Assembly: GCA_025457615.1 (NCBI GenBank)
Contig: JALOTZ010000031.1
Coordinates: 1 to 41,834 of the forward strand
Length of the DNA: 41,834 nucleotides
Direction of reading: 5' to 3'
From: Verrucomicrobiota bacterium
GTDB taxonomy: Bacteria > Verrucomicrobiota > Verrucomicrobiia > Limisphaerales > DSYF01
Shown here: positions 7,150-17,149 of the stretch, one piece after another
Position numbering within the stretch: position 1 is the stretch's first letter
Layout: each line of letters starts with the position of its first letter
Program-made: the position numbers and the translations under genes
The notes under the pieces: model-generated
Told to the model about the DNA's origin: nothing
Databases searched by the model: none
Seen by the model: only the letters and a program-made list of their open reading frames with translations

Positions 7150-10131
7150 ATGAGCCGCAGCACCCCCGCCACGGGAGGCCCTTCTCAATCTTCGAATGGC
7201 CTGGTTCCAGGCGAAGCTGCTGCGGGTCGCGGGCCCGCGCTCCAAAATGAGAATAGCTGCCAGCTTCCGCCCGCCGCTTGCATTGGGGAACGTTTGGCCC
7301 AATCCTCCCGGCGCGTGCAGGCATTGCTACACAAGATCGAGGCGGCCGCCAAAACGGCGCTGGTACTGCCCGAGGGACGGAAGCCCGCGGACGAGATCGC
7401 CCGCTACAAGCGCTGGCTCAAACAGGAGGCGCACCGGCTGAAGATCGAGCACCGGAGCGGCGCCAGCGGCTTGAGCGTCTGCCGCGCGCGCGCCCACGTG
7501 ATGGACCTGCTGTTGCAGCACCTGTGGCAGGCGTCCCGGGCAAGCCTCTCGGCCCAGGCCCAGCGTGAGTTCCCCGCCCTGTCCCTGGTCGCCCTCGGCG
7601 GTTACGGCCGCGCCGAGTTGAGTCCGCACAGCGACATTGACTTCATGTTCCTGCACAACCGGTCGGTGGTGGCCAGCGGGGTGGCCCATCCCTACCTGGC
7701 CCGCATGATCGACGGGGTCCTGTATCCGCTCTGGGATCTGGGCTTCAAGGTCGGGCATTCGGTGCGCAACATCGCGGACTGCGTCAATGCCGCCAGCGAC
7801 AACCAGACCCGGACCTCCCTGATCGAGTCCCGGCTCATCGCGGGCGATCCGAAGCTGTTCGAGAAGTTCTGGGACACCGTGCTGGCCCGGTGCGTGGCCG
7901 GGCACGAGGAGGAATACGTGCGGCTCCGGCTGGAGGACCAGGAGACGCGCCGGAGCAAGTTCGGGGATTCGGCCTGCATGCAGGAGCCCAACATCAAGAA
8001 CGGGTGCGGCGGCCTGCGCGATTTCCAGAATCTGCTGTGGATGGCCTTCTTCAAGTACCGCACCCACTCCCTGCAGGATCTTCAGGACAAGGATTTCCTG
8101 ACCTCCTGGGAACGGAAGCAACTCGAGCAGGCCTACGACTATCTGCTGCGGGTGCGCGGCGAGATGCACTACCTCACCCACCGCCCCACCGAGGTGCTGT
8201 CCAAGGCCATCCAGCCCACGGTGGCCGGCAACCTCGGATTCCACGACCGCTCGCCCAGCCGGCGCATCGAGCGGTTCATGCGCGAGGTGTACACCCACAC
8301 CCGCGCCATCTACCTCCACACCCGCACGCTGGAGCGGCGCCTGGCCCTGGTGCCCGGGCCCGAGGGACGGTTCTCGCTCAAACGCTGGTGGCGCCGCGGC
8401 CCGGCCGACCTGGGTGAGCCCATCGACGGCTTCCATTTCGTCAACGGCGAGATCTGTCCGGCGTCCAAACGCATCTTCCGCGATCAACCGCGGCGCCTGA
8501 TGCGCGTCTTCCTCCACGCCCAGCAGCGCGGATTGACCCTGCATCCGGACCTGGCCCAGATGATCCGCAACCAGTTGTCCCTGGTAAACCGGTCGTTCCA
8601 GTCCGACGAACACGTCAGCGAGACGTTTCTGACCATCCTGAACCAGCGCGGCAATGTGGCGCCCATCCTGCGGGCCATGCACGAGGTGGACCTGCTGGGC
8701 AAGTACCTCCCGGAGTTCAGACGTCTGACCTGCCTGGTCCAGCACGAGTTTTATCATCAATACGCCGCCGACGCCCACACCCTGATGTGCCTGGAACAGG
8801 CGGATCGGATCTGGGAGGGCAAGGTGGAGCTGCCGGCGGAGTACGCGGAACTGTTCCAGCAACTGGAGCAGCCCTACGTGCTCTACCTGGCGCTGCTGCT
8901 GCATGACGTGGGCAAGGTGGACGGCAGCCGCGGCCACGCCAAGGCCAGCGCCCAAAGCGCCACCAAGGTGGCCCGGCGCCTGAGACTGCAACCGCAAGTC
9001 GCGCAGACCCTGCAGACCCTGGTGGGGCACCACCTGGACATGGCGGCCATTTCGCAGCGGCGCGACCTCGAGGATCCGGCCGTGCTGCGCAGCTTCGCCC
9101 AAATGATCCAGAGCGTGGACAACCTCAACCTGCTGGCCCTGCTGACCGTGGCCGACGCCCTGGCCACCAGCGACAAGCTGTGGAACGGATTCAAGGATGC
9201 CCTGCTCTGGACCCTGTATCGCAAAACCCTGCGCCTCGTGCGGGGGGGCACGGAATTTGTCCTGGCCGAAACGCGCCAGCGCGAACTGCTCCACGCGGAG
9301 GTGTGTGCCGCCCTGCCCAAGCGCATCTCGTCCGACCAGGTGGAATCGCACCTGGACAAGATGTCCGAGCGCTACCTCCGGATTCACTCGGCTGCGGAGA
9401 TTGTGGAGGACATGGAACTGGCGGACCGGTTTCTGCACCAGCAGGTGGTGGAGGGCAATCCGCAGGCCCCGGTGTTCAGCACGCGGCAGGACCAGGACCA
9501 GGGCTGCACGATCGTCAAGGTCTGCACCTGGGACCGGGGCGGGCTCTTCGCGAGCATTGCCGGCTGCTTCAGCGCCGCCGGGTTAAGCATTCTCACGGCC
9601 CAGATCTTCACCCGCACGGACGGGGTGGTGTTCGATACGTTTCACGTCGTGGACGGCGTGAGCGGTTCACTGGGCAAACCGGACAGCGTGGAGCGCTTCG
9701 AGAAACTGCTGGAACGGCTCCTCACGGGCAAGCCGGTGGATCTCGACGACCTGATCCTGCACCAGAAGGCCGCCCGCACCTCCTACCAGGCCTACGGCGG
9801 CGAACCCATTGAAACCCAGGTCCGCCTGGACAACGAATCCTCCGACACGCGCACCGTGATCGAGGTGGAAACCGAGGACCGGGTGGGCCTGCTCTACATG
9901 CTCTCCCGCACGCTCCACCAACTGGAGCTTCACATCTCCGCCGCCCGCATCTGCACCGAGAAGGGCGGCGCCATTGACAGCTTCTACGTCCGCGAATACG
10001 ACGGGAAGAAACTGCTGTCCGAGAGCCGCCAGGAGCAGGTGGTCCGCGAATTGAAGGCCGCGGTGCAGTTGCTCAGGGGACCGAAACAATCGGGAGCGCC
10101 ACGGCAGCCCCTGAGCAGTCCTTCCCACTGA
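7150..10131 (+). CDS. glnD: bifunctional PII uridylyltransferase / uridylyl-removing enzyme GlnD
   Basis: A 993-residue enzyme that adds UMP to the T-loop tyrosine of PII proteins under nitrogen limitation and removes it when glutamine is high. Domains in order: nucleotidyltransferase with GGYGRAELSPHSDID at 150-164; a helical part with the family segment CMQEPNIKNGCGGLRDFQ; an HD domain with LLLHDVGKVDGSRGH near 580; and two C-terminal ACT domains (from about 785 and 900). The ATG at 7150 is preceded by GAGGCGG at 7 bp. The first 45 residues are not typical of the family, so a later start is possible. Its probable substrate GlnK is encoded nearby. Confidence 0.95.
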   Translation: MSRSTPATGGPSQSSNGLVPGEAAAGRGPALQNENSCQLPPAACIGERLAQSSRRVQALLHKIEAAAKTALVLPEGRKPADEIARYKRWLKQEAHRLKIEHRSGASGLSVCRARAHVMDLLLQHLWQASRASLSAQAQREFPALSLVALGGYGRAELSPHSDIDFMFLHNRSVVASGVAHPYLARMIDGVLYPLWDLGFKVGHSVRNIADCVNAASDNQTRTSLIESRLIAGDPKLFEKFWDTVLARCVAGHEEEYVRLRLEDQETRRSKFGDSACMQEPNIKNGCGGLRDFQNLLWMAFFKYRTHSLQDLQDKDFLTSWERKQLEQAYDYLLRVRGEMHYLTHRPTEVLSKAIQPTVAGNLGFHDRSPSRRIERFMREVYTHTRAIYLHTRTLERRLALVPGPEGRFSLKRWWRRGPADLGEPIDGFHFVNGEICPASKRIFRDQPRRLMRVFLHAQQRGLTLHPDLAQMIRNQLSLVNRSFQSDEHVSETFLTILNQRGNVAPILRAMHEVDLLGKYLPEFRRLTCLVQHEFYHQYAADAHTLMCLEQADRIWEGKVELPAEYAELFQQLEQPYVLYLALLLHDVGKVDGSRGHAKASAQSATKVARRLRLQPQVAQTLQTLVGHHLDMAAISQRRDLEDPAVLRSFAQMIQSVDNLNLLALLTVADALATSDKLWNGFKDALLWTLYRKTLRLVRGGTEFVLAETRQRELLHAEVCAALPKRISSDQVESHLDKMSERYLRIHSAAEIVEDMELADRFLHQQVVEGNPQAPVFSTRQDQDQGCTIVKVCTWDRGGLFASIAGCFSAAGLSILTAQIFTRTDGVVFDTFHVVDGVSGSLGKPDSVERFEKLLERLLTGKPVDLDDLILHQKAARTSYQAYGGEPIETQVRLDNESSDTRTVIEVETEDRVGLLYMLSRTLHQLELHISAARICTEKGGAIDSFYVREYDGKKLLSESRQEQVVRELKAAVQLLRGPKQSGAPRQPLSSPSH

Positions 10132-10173
10132 GCTGCACCCCGGCAAGAACTCTCCCCATGAGCCGGCGGGAAG

Positions 10174-10222
10174 GTAGGGCCGCGCTGCGCGCGGCCCGGC
10201 GCCGGGGCACCGGCGCACTGCC
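10174..10222 (+). repeat. dispersed repeat family 2, copy A (two hairpins)
   Basis: A 49-bp unit beginning GTAGGGCCGCGCTGCG, also present as copy B on the minus strand at 37377-37428. It can fold into two adjacent hairpins: GGGCCGCGC-tgc-GCGCGGCCC (10177-10197) and CGCCGG-ggca-CCGGCG (10200-10215). It starts 42 bp past the glnD stop, on the same strand. Confidence 0.7.
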
Positions 10223-10223
10223 A

Positions 10224-10264
10224 GGTTCATGATCCCGATGCGCGATCTCGGGATCGTAGAGGCT
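10224..10264 (+). repeat. dispersed repeat family 1, copy 2
   Basis: A 41-bp unit beginning GGTTCATGATCCCGATGCGC, matching copy 1 (3877-3917, minus) at 35 of 41 positions and copy 3 (33287-33327, plus) at 30 of 41. It directly follows a family 2 repeat in the convergent glnD-glnN gap. Confidence 0.7.
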
Positions 10265-10317
10265 TTCCGTGAACTTGAACGAGTTCATGGGAGAATTGCA
10301 CGGCCACCGGGGCCGGC

Positions 10318-10351
10318 AAAAAGCCGCCGCGGAATCGTCTTCCGCGGCGGC
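10318..10351 (-). terminator. Rho-independent terminator after glnN
   Basis: A perfect 12-bp inverted repeat, GCCGCCGCGGAA (10323-10334) and TTCCGCGGCGGC (10340-10351) with a 5-nt loop. Read on the minus strand it is followed by TTTTT (10318-10322). It lies 54 bp past the glnN stop codon. Confidence 0.85.
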
Positions 10352-10404
10352 CTGCTTCGTTTCGGTTCCCCACCACGGCCTGCGGGAGCAGACCGTCAAA
10401 GCCA

Positions 10405-12558
10405 TTACTTGATGAACAGCATTTCCTGGTAGGTCGGCAACGGCCAGAGATCATCCGGCACCAGGCCCTCCAGTTCGTCCACGATCCTCCGCACCTTGAG
10501 CATGGCCGGGCAGACCTTGAAGGTCCAATCGGCGAGGCCGTGAGCCGCCCCATGCACCTGCTTGAGTTCCTCGATGCTGCCCTCCAACTGCGCGGTCAGG
10601 GCCGCGACCTTCTCGAGGGTCCCGGTGCTGGTCTGGGCGCCGGCGGCCTTGATCCCGGCGATCCCTTCGGCCAGGGACGCCGCATAGGCGGCAGCCACCG
10701 GGTAGATCTTCGTCTGCGCAATCTCCGCCACCAGTTTGGCCTCGACGTTGACGTGTTTCTCGTACTGCTCGGCCAGGATCTCCTTGCGGCTTTCCAGTTC
10801 GGCCTTCGTGAGCACGCCCTGCTTCTCGAACACCTCGACGATCTCCGGCGCGGTCAGGGCCGGGAGGGCGTCCGCCGTGGTCTTGAGGTTGGGCAATCCC
10901 CGCCGGGCCGCCTCCGCGTGCCACTCCTCCGAGTAGCCGTTGCCGTTGAAGATGATGGCCCCGTGCTCGTCCAGGATCTCCTTGAGCAAGCCTTGGATGG
11001 CCTTGTTGAGGTCCTTGCCGCCCTCGAGCCGTCCCGCCATGTATTCGAGCGAGTCGGCCAGGATCGTGTTCATGGCGATCAGGGCCCGGGCAATGGTCTG
11101 GCTGGACCCGACGGCGCGGAATTCAAACCGGTTGCCCGTGAAGGCAAACGGCGAGGTGCGGTTGCGGTCACCGGCATCCCTGGGCAGTTCCGGCAGCGTG
11201 TCCACGCCGATGACCAGCGTCCCCTTCTGCTTCGAGGTGGTGGCGCCGCCGGCCTTGATCTGCTCCATCACGTCCGTCAGTTGCTCGCCCAGATACACCG
11301 AGAGGATGGCGGGGGGCGCTTCGTTGGCGCCGAGGCGATGATCGTTGGCCGCCGAGGCGACCACGGCTCGCAGCAGCGGCGAGAATTTGTGCACGGCGCG
11401 GATGACGGCGCAGCAGAACACCAGGAACTGCGCGTTCTCGTGGGGCGTGTCTCCGGGATCGAGCAGGTTGCCCTGGGTGCTGTTGCCCAGCGACCAGTTC
11501 ACGTGCTTGCCCGACCCGTTGACGCCGGCAAAGGGCTTCTCGTGCAGCAACGCGACCAGGCCGTGACGCTGCGCCACCCTCTTCAGCGTGGTCATGATGA
11601 TCTGCTGATGATCCGCGGCGAGGTTGGCCGACTCAAAGAGCGGCGCGATCTCGAACTGGCCGGGGGCGACCTCGTTGTGACGCGTCTTGGTGGGGATGCC
11701 CAGCTTGAACAGCTCGCGATCCACCTCGTACATGAAGGCCATCACCCGATCCGGGATTTCCCCGAAGTAATGGTCCTCGAACTCCTGACCCTTGGGCGGT
11801 GGCGCGCCAAACAGCGTGCGGCTGGCTGCCAGGAGATCAGGCCGGGCGTAGTAAAAGCCCTTGTCGATCAGGAAGTACTCCTGTTCCGGACCCGCGGTGG
11901 CGGTGACCCGGCCAATCTTTTCGTGCCCGAACAGCTTGAGGATGCGCCGGGCCTGCTTGTCCACCGCCTGCATGGACTTGAGCAACGGCGTCTTGGTGTC
12001 GAGCGCCTCGCCAGTCCAGGAGATGAACGAGGTCGGGATGCACAGGGTGGTGCCGTTCGGGTTCTCGATGATGTACGCCGGACTGGTGGGATCCCAGGCC
12101 GTGTAACCGCGGGCGCGGTGCGTGGCCCGAATGCCGCCGCTCGGAAACGAGGAGGCGTCCGGCTCGCCCTGGATCAGGGTCTTGCCCTTGAACTTCGAGA
12201 TCGCGCTCTTCCCATCCACGGACGGATCATAGAAGGAATCGTGCTTCTCCGCGGTCAGCCCGGTGAGGGGATAGAACACGTGCGCAAAGTGCGTGGCCCC
12301 CTTGCTGATGGCCCATTTCCTCATCGCCTCGGCCACCTCGTCCGCGACGTTGGGCGAGAGTTTCGCGCCCTCCTGGATGGTCTTGAGGAGTGACTGATAG
12401 GTGTCCGGCTTCAACGTCTCCTTCATGACGGAAAGGTTGAAAGTGTTGGCGCCGAACACGGTCTCGGGCGAGGCTTCGGCGTAATTCACCGAGGACCCGG
12501 CGGGTGCGCGGTTGACGATGTTGACGATCGCAGTGGATCGGCTGACGGATGTTTGCAT
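10405..12558 (-). CDS. glnN: type III glutamine synthetase (GSIII)
   Basis: A 717-residue enzyme making glutamine from glutamate, ammonia and ATP. Its length and motifs fit the GSIII family rather than GSI (about 470 residues) or GSII: an N-terminal GSIII region ([15 protein letters not shown]), the glutamate/metal-binding core ([28 protein letters not shown]), the [12 protein letters not shown] stretch and [17 protein letters not shown]. The start is the ATG at 12558, with no strong ribosome binding site. It lies downstream of amtB but is separated from it by a terminator-like hairpin, so it probably has its own promoter or is fed by read-through. GSIII lacks the GSI adenylylation control known from enterobacteria. 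Confidence 0.96.
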   Translation of the reverse strand: MQTSVSRSTAIVNIVNRAPAGSSVNYAEASPETVFGANTFNLSVMKETLKPDTYQSLLKTIQEGAKLSPNVADEVAEAMRKWAISKGATHFAHVFYPLTGLTAEKHDSFYDPSVDGKSAISKFKGKTLIQGEPDASSFPSGGIRATHRARGYTAWDPTSPAYIIENPNGTTLCIPTSFISWTGEALDTKTPLLKSMQAVDKQARRILKLFGHEKIGRVTATAGPEQEYFLIDKGFYYARPDLLAASRTLFGAPPPKGQEFEDHYFGEIPDRVMAFMYEVDRELFKLGIPTKTRHNEVAPGQFEIAPLFESANLAADHQQIIMTTLKRVAQRHGLVALLHEKPFAGVNGSGKHVNWSLGNSTQGNLLDPGDTPHENAQFLVFCCAVIRAVHKFSPLLRAVVASAANDHRLGANEAPPAILSVYLGEQLTDVMEQIKAGGATTSKQKGTLVIGVDTLPELPRDAGDRNRTSPFAFTGNRFEFRAVGSSQTIARALIAMNTILADSLEYMAGRLEGGKDLNKAIQGLLKEILDEHGAIIFNGNGYSEEWHAEAARRGLPNLKTTADALPALTAPEIVEVFEKQGVLTKAELESRKEILAEQYEKHVNVEAKLVAEIAQTKIYPVAAAYAASLAEGIAGIKAAGAQTSTGTLEKVAALTAQLEGSIEELKQVHGAAHGLADWTFKVCPAMLKVRRIVDELEGLVPDDLWPLPTYQEMLFIK

Positions 12559-12589
12559 GCTTCGATGTCTTGCTTGGTTTGTTTAATGG

Positions 12590-12617
12590 GGCGACGCGCG
12601 AGGGAACGCGCGTCGCC
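12590..12617 (-). promoter_or_regulatory. perfect hairpin in the glnN leader
   Basis: GGCGACGCGCG (12590-12600), loop agggaa, CGCGCGTCGCC (12607-12617): a perfect 11-bp stem, 31 bp upstream of the glnN start. No T-run follows on the minus strand, so it is not a standard terminator. It could stabilise the transcript or bind a regulator; the function is unknown. Confidence 0.5.
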
Positions 12618-12630
12618 GGATTCTGTGGAT

Positions 12631-12682
12631 AAAAAGGGCCGCCGCGCCAATCGCGCCTCCCCGGGCGCGATTATTGGCGCGG
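12631..12682 (-). terminator. Rho-independent terminator after amtB
   Basis: The arms GCCGCGCCAATCGCGCC (12641-12657) and GGCGCG followed by the partner of GCCGCGCCAAT (12664-12682) form a 17-bp stem with one 3-nt bulge. On the minus strand it is followed by TTTTT (12631-12635). It begins about 12 bp past the amtB stop codon. Confidence 0.8.
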
Positions 12683-12694
12683 CAGCCCGTGAAA

Positions 12695-14185
12695 TCAACC
12701 GCGAGCCTGGTGATAGCCTTCCTCGCCGTGCTCGGAGAGATCCAAGCCCAGCGTCTCGACTTCCTGGCTCGGGCGCAGTCCCACCACGGCCTTCACGACA
12801 TACGCGATGATCACGGTGGCCACCACCGAGAGCGCCAGGGTGATGCCGATCGCCTTCAACTGCTCGAAGACCAGGCCGCCCTGGGCCACGATCCCCGCCA
12901 GGCCGTTGTCCTTGGCGTAGGTGTTGACCTCGGTGAGGTTGCCGTTGACGCCCGGTGTGGCCAGAATGCCGGTCATCAAGGCGCCCAGGGTGCCGCCCAC
13001 GGCATGCACGCCGAAGGTGTCCAGCGCATCGTCGTAACCCAGCCACGCCTTGAGCTTCCAGCAGGCGAAGAACGGAACCAGGCCGGCCACCACGCCGATG
13101 ATGATCGCCCCCTTGGAATCAATGAACCCGCAGGCCGGAGTGACCACCACCAGACCCGCCACCGCCCCGGAACAGAAGCCGAGGATCGAGGGTTTGCCCC
13201 GCAGAATCCACTCCGCCATGGGCCACACGAACGCCGCCACCGCGGTGGCCATGGTCGTGGTCATGAAGGCGTTGGCCGCGATGCCATCGGCCGAGAGCGC
13301 CGACCCGGCATTGAAGCCGTACCAGCCCACCCACAGCATGCCGGTGCCGACCATGCACAGCACCATGCTGTGCGGGGGCATCGCTTCCTTGCCGAAGCCC
13401 AGGCGCTTGCCGAGGATCATGCAGAGGATCAGGGCGGACCAACCCGAACTCATATGCACCACCGTGCCGCCGGCGAAGTCGATGGCCCGGATCTTGGCCG
13501 CGCCGTTCCACACGCCGTTCATGAGGCCGTCCACACCCCACACCATGTGGGCGAGCGGGAAGTACACCGCGAACATCCAGAGCGTCACGAACAGCAAAAT
13601 GGCCGAGAACTTCATGCGCTCGGCGATGGCGCCCACAATCAGCGCCGGGGTGATGATCGCGAACATCAACTGATACATGGAAAACACGTTCTCCGAGACC
13701 CAGTAACAGTAGTTCCCGTCCGGCGCGGAGGTGACTCCCTCCATGAACAGGTGCTTTAGGCTGCCGAAGAACGGACTGCCGCCTTCGCCGAACACCAGGG
13801 AGTAGCCGCACACCCACCAGAGGATGGTGACCAGGCCGGCGATGCCCAGGCATTGCGCCATCACGGACAGGATGTTCTTGCGCCGCACCAACCCGCCGTA
13901 AAACAAGGCCAGGCCGGGCAGGGTCATGAACAACACCAGGGCCGAGGACGTCATCAGCCAGGCATTGTGCCCGGGGCCGGGAACGCCGCCGATCTTGGAA
14001 GCCCAGGTCGTGTCGCCCGAGCCGCCCACGCCGAGGTTCTGGAAGTATTGCTCGAGATCGCTCACGCGTTGTTCGACGGTGGGCTCGGGCGGAGGCGCTT
14101 CGGAGCCCGCGTCCTGGGCGGTCCCGGGAATCGCGACGCCCAACAAGAAGGCCAACAGGTAAAGGTGGATGATCAGTTTCTTCAT
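12695..14185 (-). CDS. amtB: ammonium transporter AmtB
   Basis: A 496-residue Amt/Rh-family ammonium channel. The ATG at 14185 starts a signal-like N-terminus (MKKLIIHLYLLAFLLGVAIP) ending near TAQ. A short charged, coiled-coil-like stretch (about 30-55) follows, then 11 predicted membrane spans. The twin pore histidines are recognisable in DFAGGTVVHMSSG and in DTFGVHAVGGTLG. The frame is open to a GTG 51 bp upstream, but the ATG precedes the signal sequence and is preferred. It follows glnK by 34 bp, the classical glnK-amtB pairing in which non-uridylylated GlnK plugs the channel. A terminator follows it. Confidence 0.96.
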   Translation of the reverse strand: MKKLIIHLYLLAFLLGVAIPGTAQDAGSEAPPPEPTVEQRVSDLEQYFQNLGVGGSGDTTWASKIGGVPGPGHNAWLMTSSALVLFMTLPGLALFYGGLVRRKNILSVMAQCLGIAGLVTILWWVCGYSLVFGEGGSPFFGSLKHLFMEGVTSAPDGNYCYWVSENVFSMYQLMFAIITPALIVGAIAERMKFSAILLFVTLWMFAVYFPLAHMVWGVDGLMNGVWNGAAKIRAIDFAGGTVVHMSSGWSALILCMILGKRLGFGKEAMPPHSMVLCMVGTGMLWVGWYGFNAGSALSADGIAANAFMTTTMATAVAAFVWPMAEWILRGKPSILGFCSGAVAGLVVVTPACGFIDSKGAIIIGVVAGLVPFFACWKLKAWLGYDDALDTFGVHAVGGTLGALMTGILATPGVNGNLTEVNTYAKDNGLAGIVAQGGLVFEQLKAIGITLALSVVATVIIAYVVKAVVGLRPSQEVETLGLDLSEHGEEGYHQARG

Positions 14186-14219
14186 GGGTGTTTGATGGTG
14201 TTGAGGATGAACAGAGGGT

Positions 14220-15240
<1,021 letters not shown>

Positions 15241-15241
15241 T

Positions 15242-15316
<75 letters not shown>

Positions 15317-15365
15317 TGCTTTTGGCAAAGCCGCCCGTGTTCCCCCTTGCGGCAACCGGCTAAAG

Positions 15366-15386
15366 CAGGCGCGTATCGCGCGCCTG
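15366..15386. other. hairpin between the tRNA and the transporter gene
   Basis: CAGGCGCG-tatcg-CGCGCCTG is a perfect 8-bp stem 50 bp after the tRNA. A T-rich tract (TTTGATTTTTTG) follows only after about 20 bp, so a terminator is possible but not typical. Confidence 0.35.
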
Positions 15387-15424
15387 GGCAGCCCAGCGGG
15401 GGATGACTTTGATTTTTTGTGATT

Positions 15425-17092
15425 ATGGAATGGTTTCAAAACTTGTTCTACGGCGAGTCGGTAGCCCACTCGATTCTCATCCTGGCCCTGGTGGCCGCCA
15501 GCGGGGTGCTGTTGGGGAGCATCAAGGTCCGGGGCATCGGCCTGGGCATCGCCGGCGTGCTGTTCACCGGCCTGGGCTTCGGGCATTGCGGCGTTCACAT
15601 CAACAAGGAGGTCATGGAATTCGTGCGCGAGTTCGGGCTGATCCTGTTCGTGTACACCATCGGCATGCAGGTGGGGCCGGGCTTTGCCGCCTCGCTCCGC
15701 AAGCAGGGCCTCCCGCTGAATCTCATGGCGGGCACCGTGGTCCTGACCGGTGCGCTGCTCACCGTGGCGGTGGTTTATCTGGGCGGGATTGACATGTCCA
15801 TTGCGGTCGGGCTGTTCTCGGGAGCCACCACCAACACACCCGCGTTGGGCGCGGCCCAGCAAGCGCTCAAGAATCTGCCGAGCTTCACCGAGGAACTCGC
15901 CAAAAACCCCGGGTTGGGCTACGCCGTGGCTTATCCCTTCGGAATTCTCGGGATCATTCTTTCCATGGGCATCATCCGCGGGGTGTTCAAGGTGAAACCA
16001 GCGCAGGAAGCCGCTGAATTCACCCGCCAACTGCAATCCAGCACCCCCAAGCCCAACAACCTCAACATCGTGGTGACCAACCCCAACCTGGACGGCCTCC
16101 CCATCGCCAAGATCCCCGGCCTGGCCGCGTCCGGCGTCGTCCTGTCGCGCGTCCTCAAGGGAAAGGACATGGAGGTGGCCACGCCGGAAACCGTGTTGCG
16201 CCTCGGCGACATCGTGCATGTGGTCGGGCCACAGGAAAAGCTTCGGGAAATCCAGATCATCATCGGCAAACCCTCGGAAACCGATCTCAAGAGCATGCCC
16301 AGCCATGTCACGACCCGCCGGGTGGTGGTGACCAACAAGCGCGTGCTCGGCAAGTCCATCGACGAACTGGACCTGGACGCCTACGGGGTGGCGGCCACCC
16401 GCATCAGCCGGGCGGACATCGAGTTCACGCCCTCGACGAATTTCCGGTTCCAGTATGCGGACACCGTGTTGCTGGTGGGCGAGGATGAGGCCATTGCGCG
16501 GGCGGCGAAGGAACTGGGCAACTCGCCCAAACATCTCGACCACCCGCAGATTGTTCCCATTTTTGTAGGCATTGCCTTGGGTGTCCTGGTGGGCAGTATC
16601 CCCCTGCACTTCCCGAACATGCCGGCCCCGGTGAAGCTGGGCCTGGCGGGTGGTCCACTGATCGTGGCCATTCTGTTCAGCCGCCTCGGCCGGTTGGGAC
16701 CGTTGATCTACTACATGCCCCTGAGCGCCAACTTCATGCTGCGCGAGCTGGGCATCACGCTGTTCCTGGCTTGCGTGGGTCTGAAAGCCGGTGACCAGTT
16801 CGTCCGGACCCTGACCCAGGGGGAAGGGCTTTATTGGATGGGCTGGGCCGCGCTCATCACCGTTCTCCCGATCCTGGTGGTGGGCCTGGTGGCCCGGGCG
16901 GTGTACAAACTGAATTACACCAGCATCTGCGGCCTGCTGGCCGGCAGCATGACCGACCCACCCGCGCTGGCCTTCGCCAATACCATGACCGGATCGGACG
17001 CCCCGTCCGTCTCCTACGCCACGGTCTATCCGATGACCATGCTCTTGCGGGTGGTCTGCGCCCAATTGCTGGTGATCCTGTTCCTCCACTGA
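15425..17092 (+). CDS. AspT/YidE/YbjL-type transporter with two RCK_C domains
   Basis: A 555-residue inner-membrane protein. It has two hydrophobic permease halves (about 5-185 and 375-555), each with the AspT-Al_Ex-type motif (FSGATTNTPALGAA in the first, LLAGSMTDPPALAFA in the second). Between them lie two TrkA-C/RCK_C regulatory domains (about 200-285 and 295-370, for example GDIVHVVGPQEKL and ADTVLLVGEDEAI). The family contains the aspartate:alanine exchanger AspT and many uncharacterised proteins, so the substrate is unknown. The start could be the ATG at 15425 or a GTG two codons upstream. It stands alone between a tRNA and the convergent glycosidase gene. Confidence 0.88.
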   Translation: MEWFQNLFYGESVAHSILILALVAASGVLLGSIKVRGIGLGIAGVLFTGLGFGHCGVHINKEVMEFVREFGLILFVYTIGMQVGPGFAASLRKQGLPLNLMAGTVVLTGALLTVAVVYLGGIDMSIAVGLFSGATTNTPALGAAQQALKNLPSFTEELAKNPGLGYAVAYPFGILGIILSMGIIRGVFKVKPAQEAAEFTRQLQSSTPKPNNLNIVVTNPNLDGLPIAKIPGLAASGVVLSRVLKGKDMEVATPETVLRLGDIVHVVGPQEKLREIQIIIGKPSETDLKSMPSHVTTRRVVVTNKRVLGKSIDELDLDAYGVAATRISRADIEFTPSTNFRFQYADTVLLVGEDEAIARAAKELGNSPKHLDHPQIVPIFVGIALGVLVGSIPLHFPNMPAPVKLGLAGGPLIVAILFSRLGRLGPLIYYMPLSANFMLRELGITLFLACVGLKAGDQFVRTLTQGEGLYWMGWAALITVLPILVVGLVARAVYKLNYTSICGLLAGSMTDPPALAFANTMTGSDAPSVSYATVYPMTMLLRVVCAQLLVILFLH

Positions 17093-17149
17093 GGCTTGGC
17101 CCGCAGCGACCCGCATCGCCGGACCGCGAGGGAGGAATCCCGATTCAGC

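Noticed and set aside
12624..12632. Replication origin suggested by a perfect DnaA box
   Set aside because: Only one box was noticed and no AT-rich unwinding region, dnaA or dnaN is nearby.
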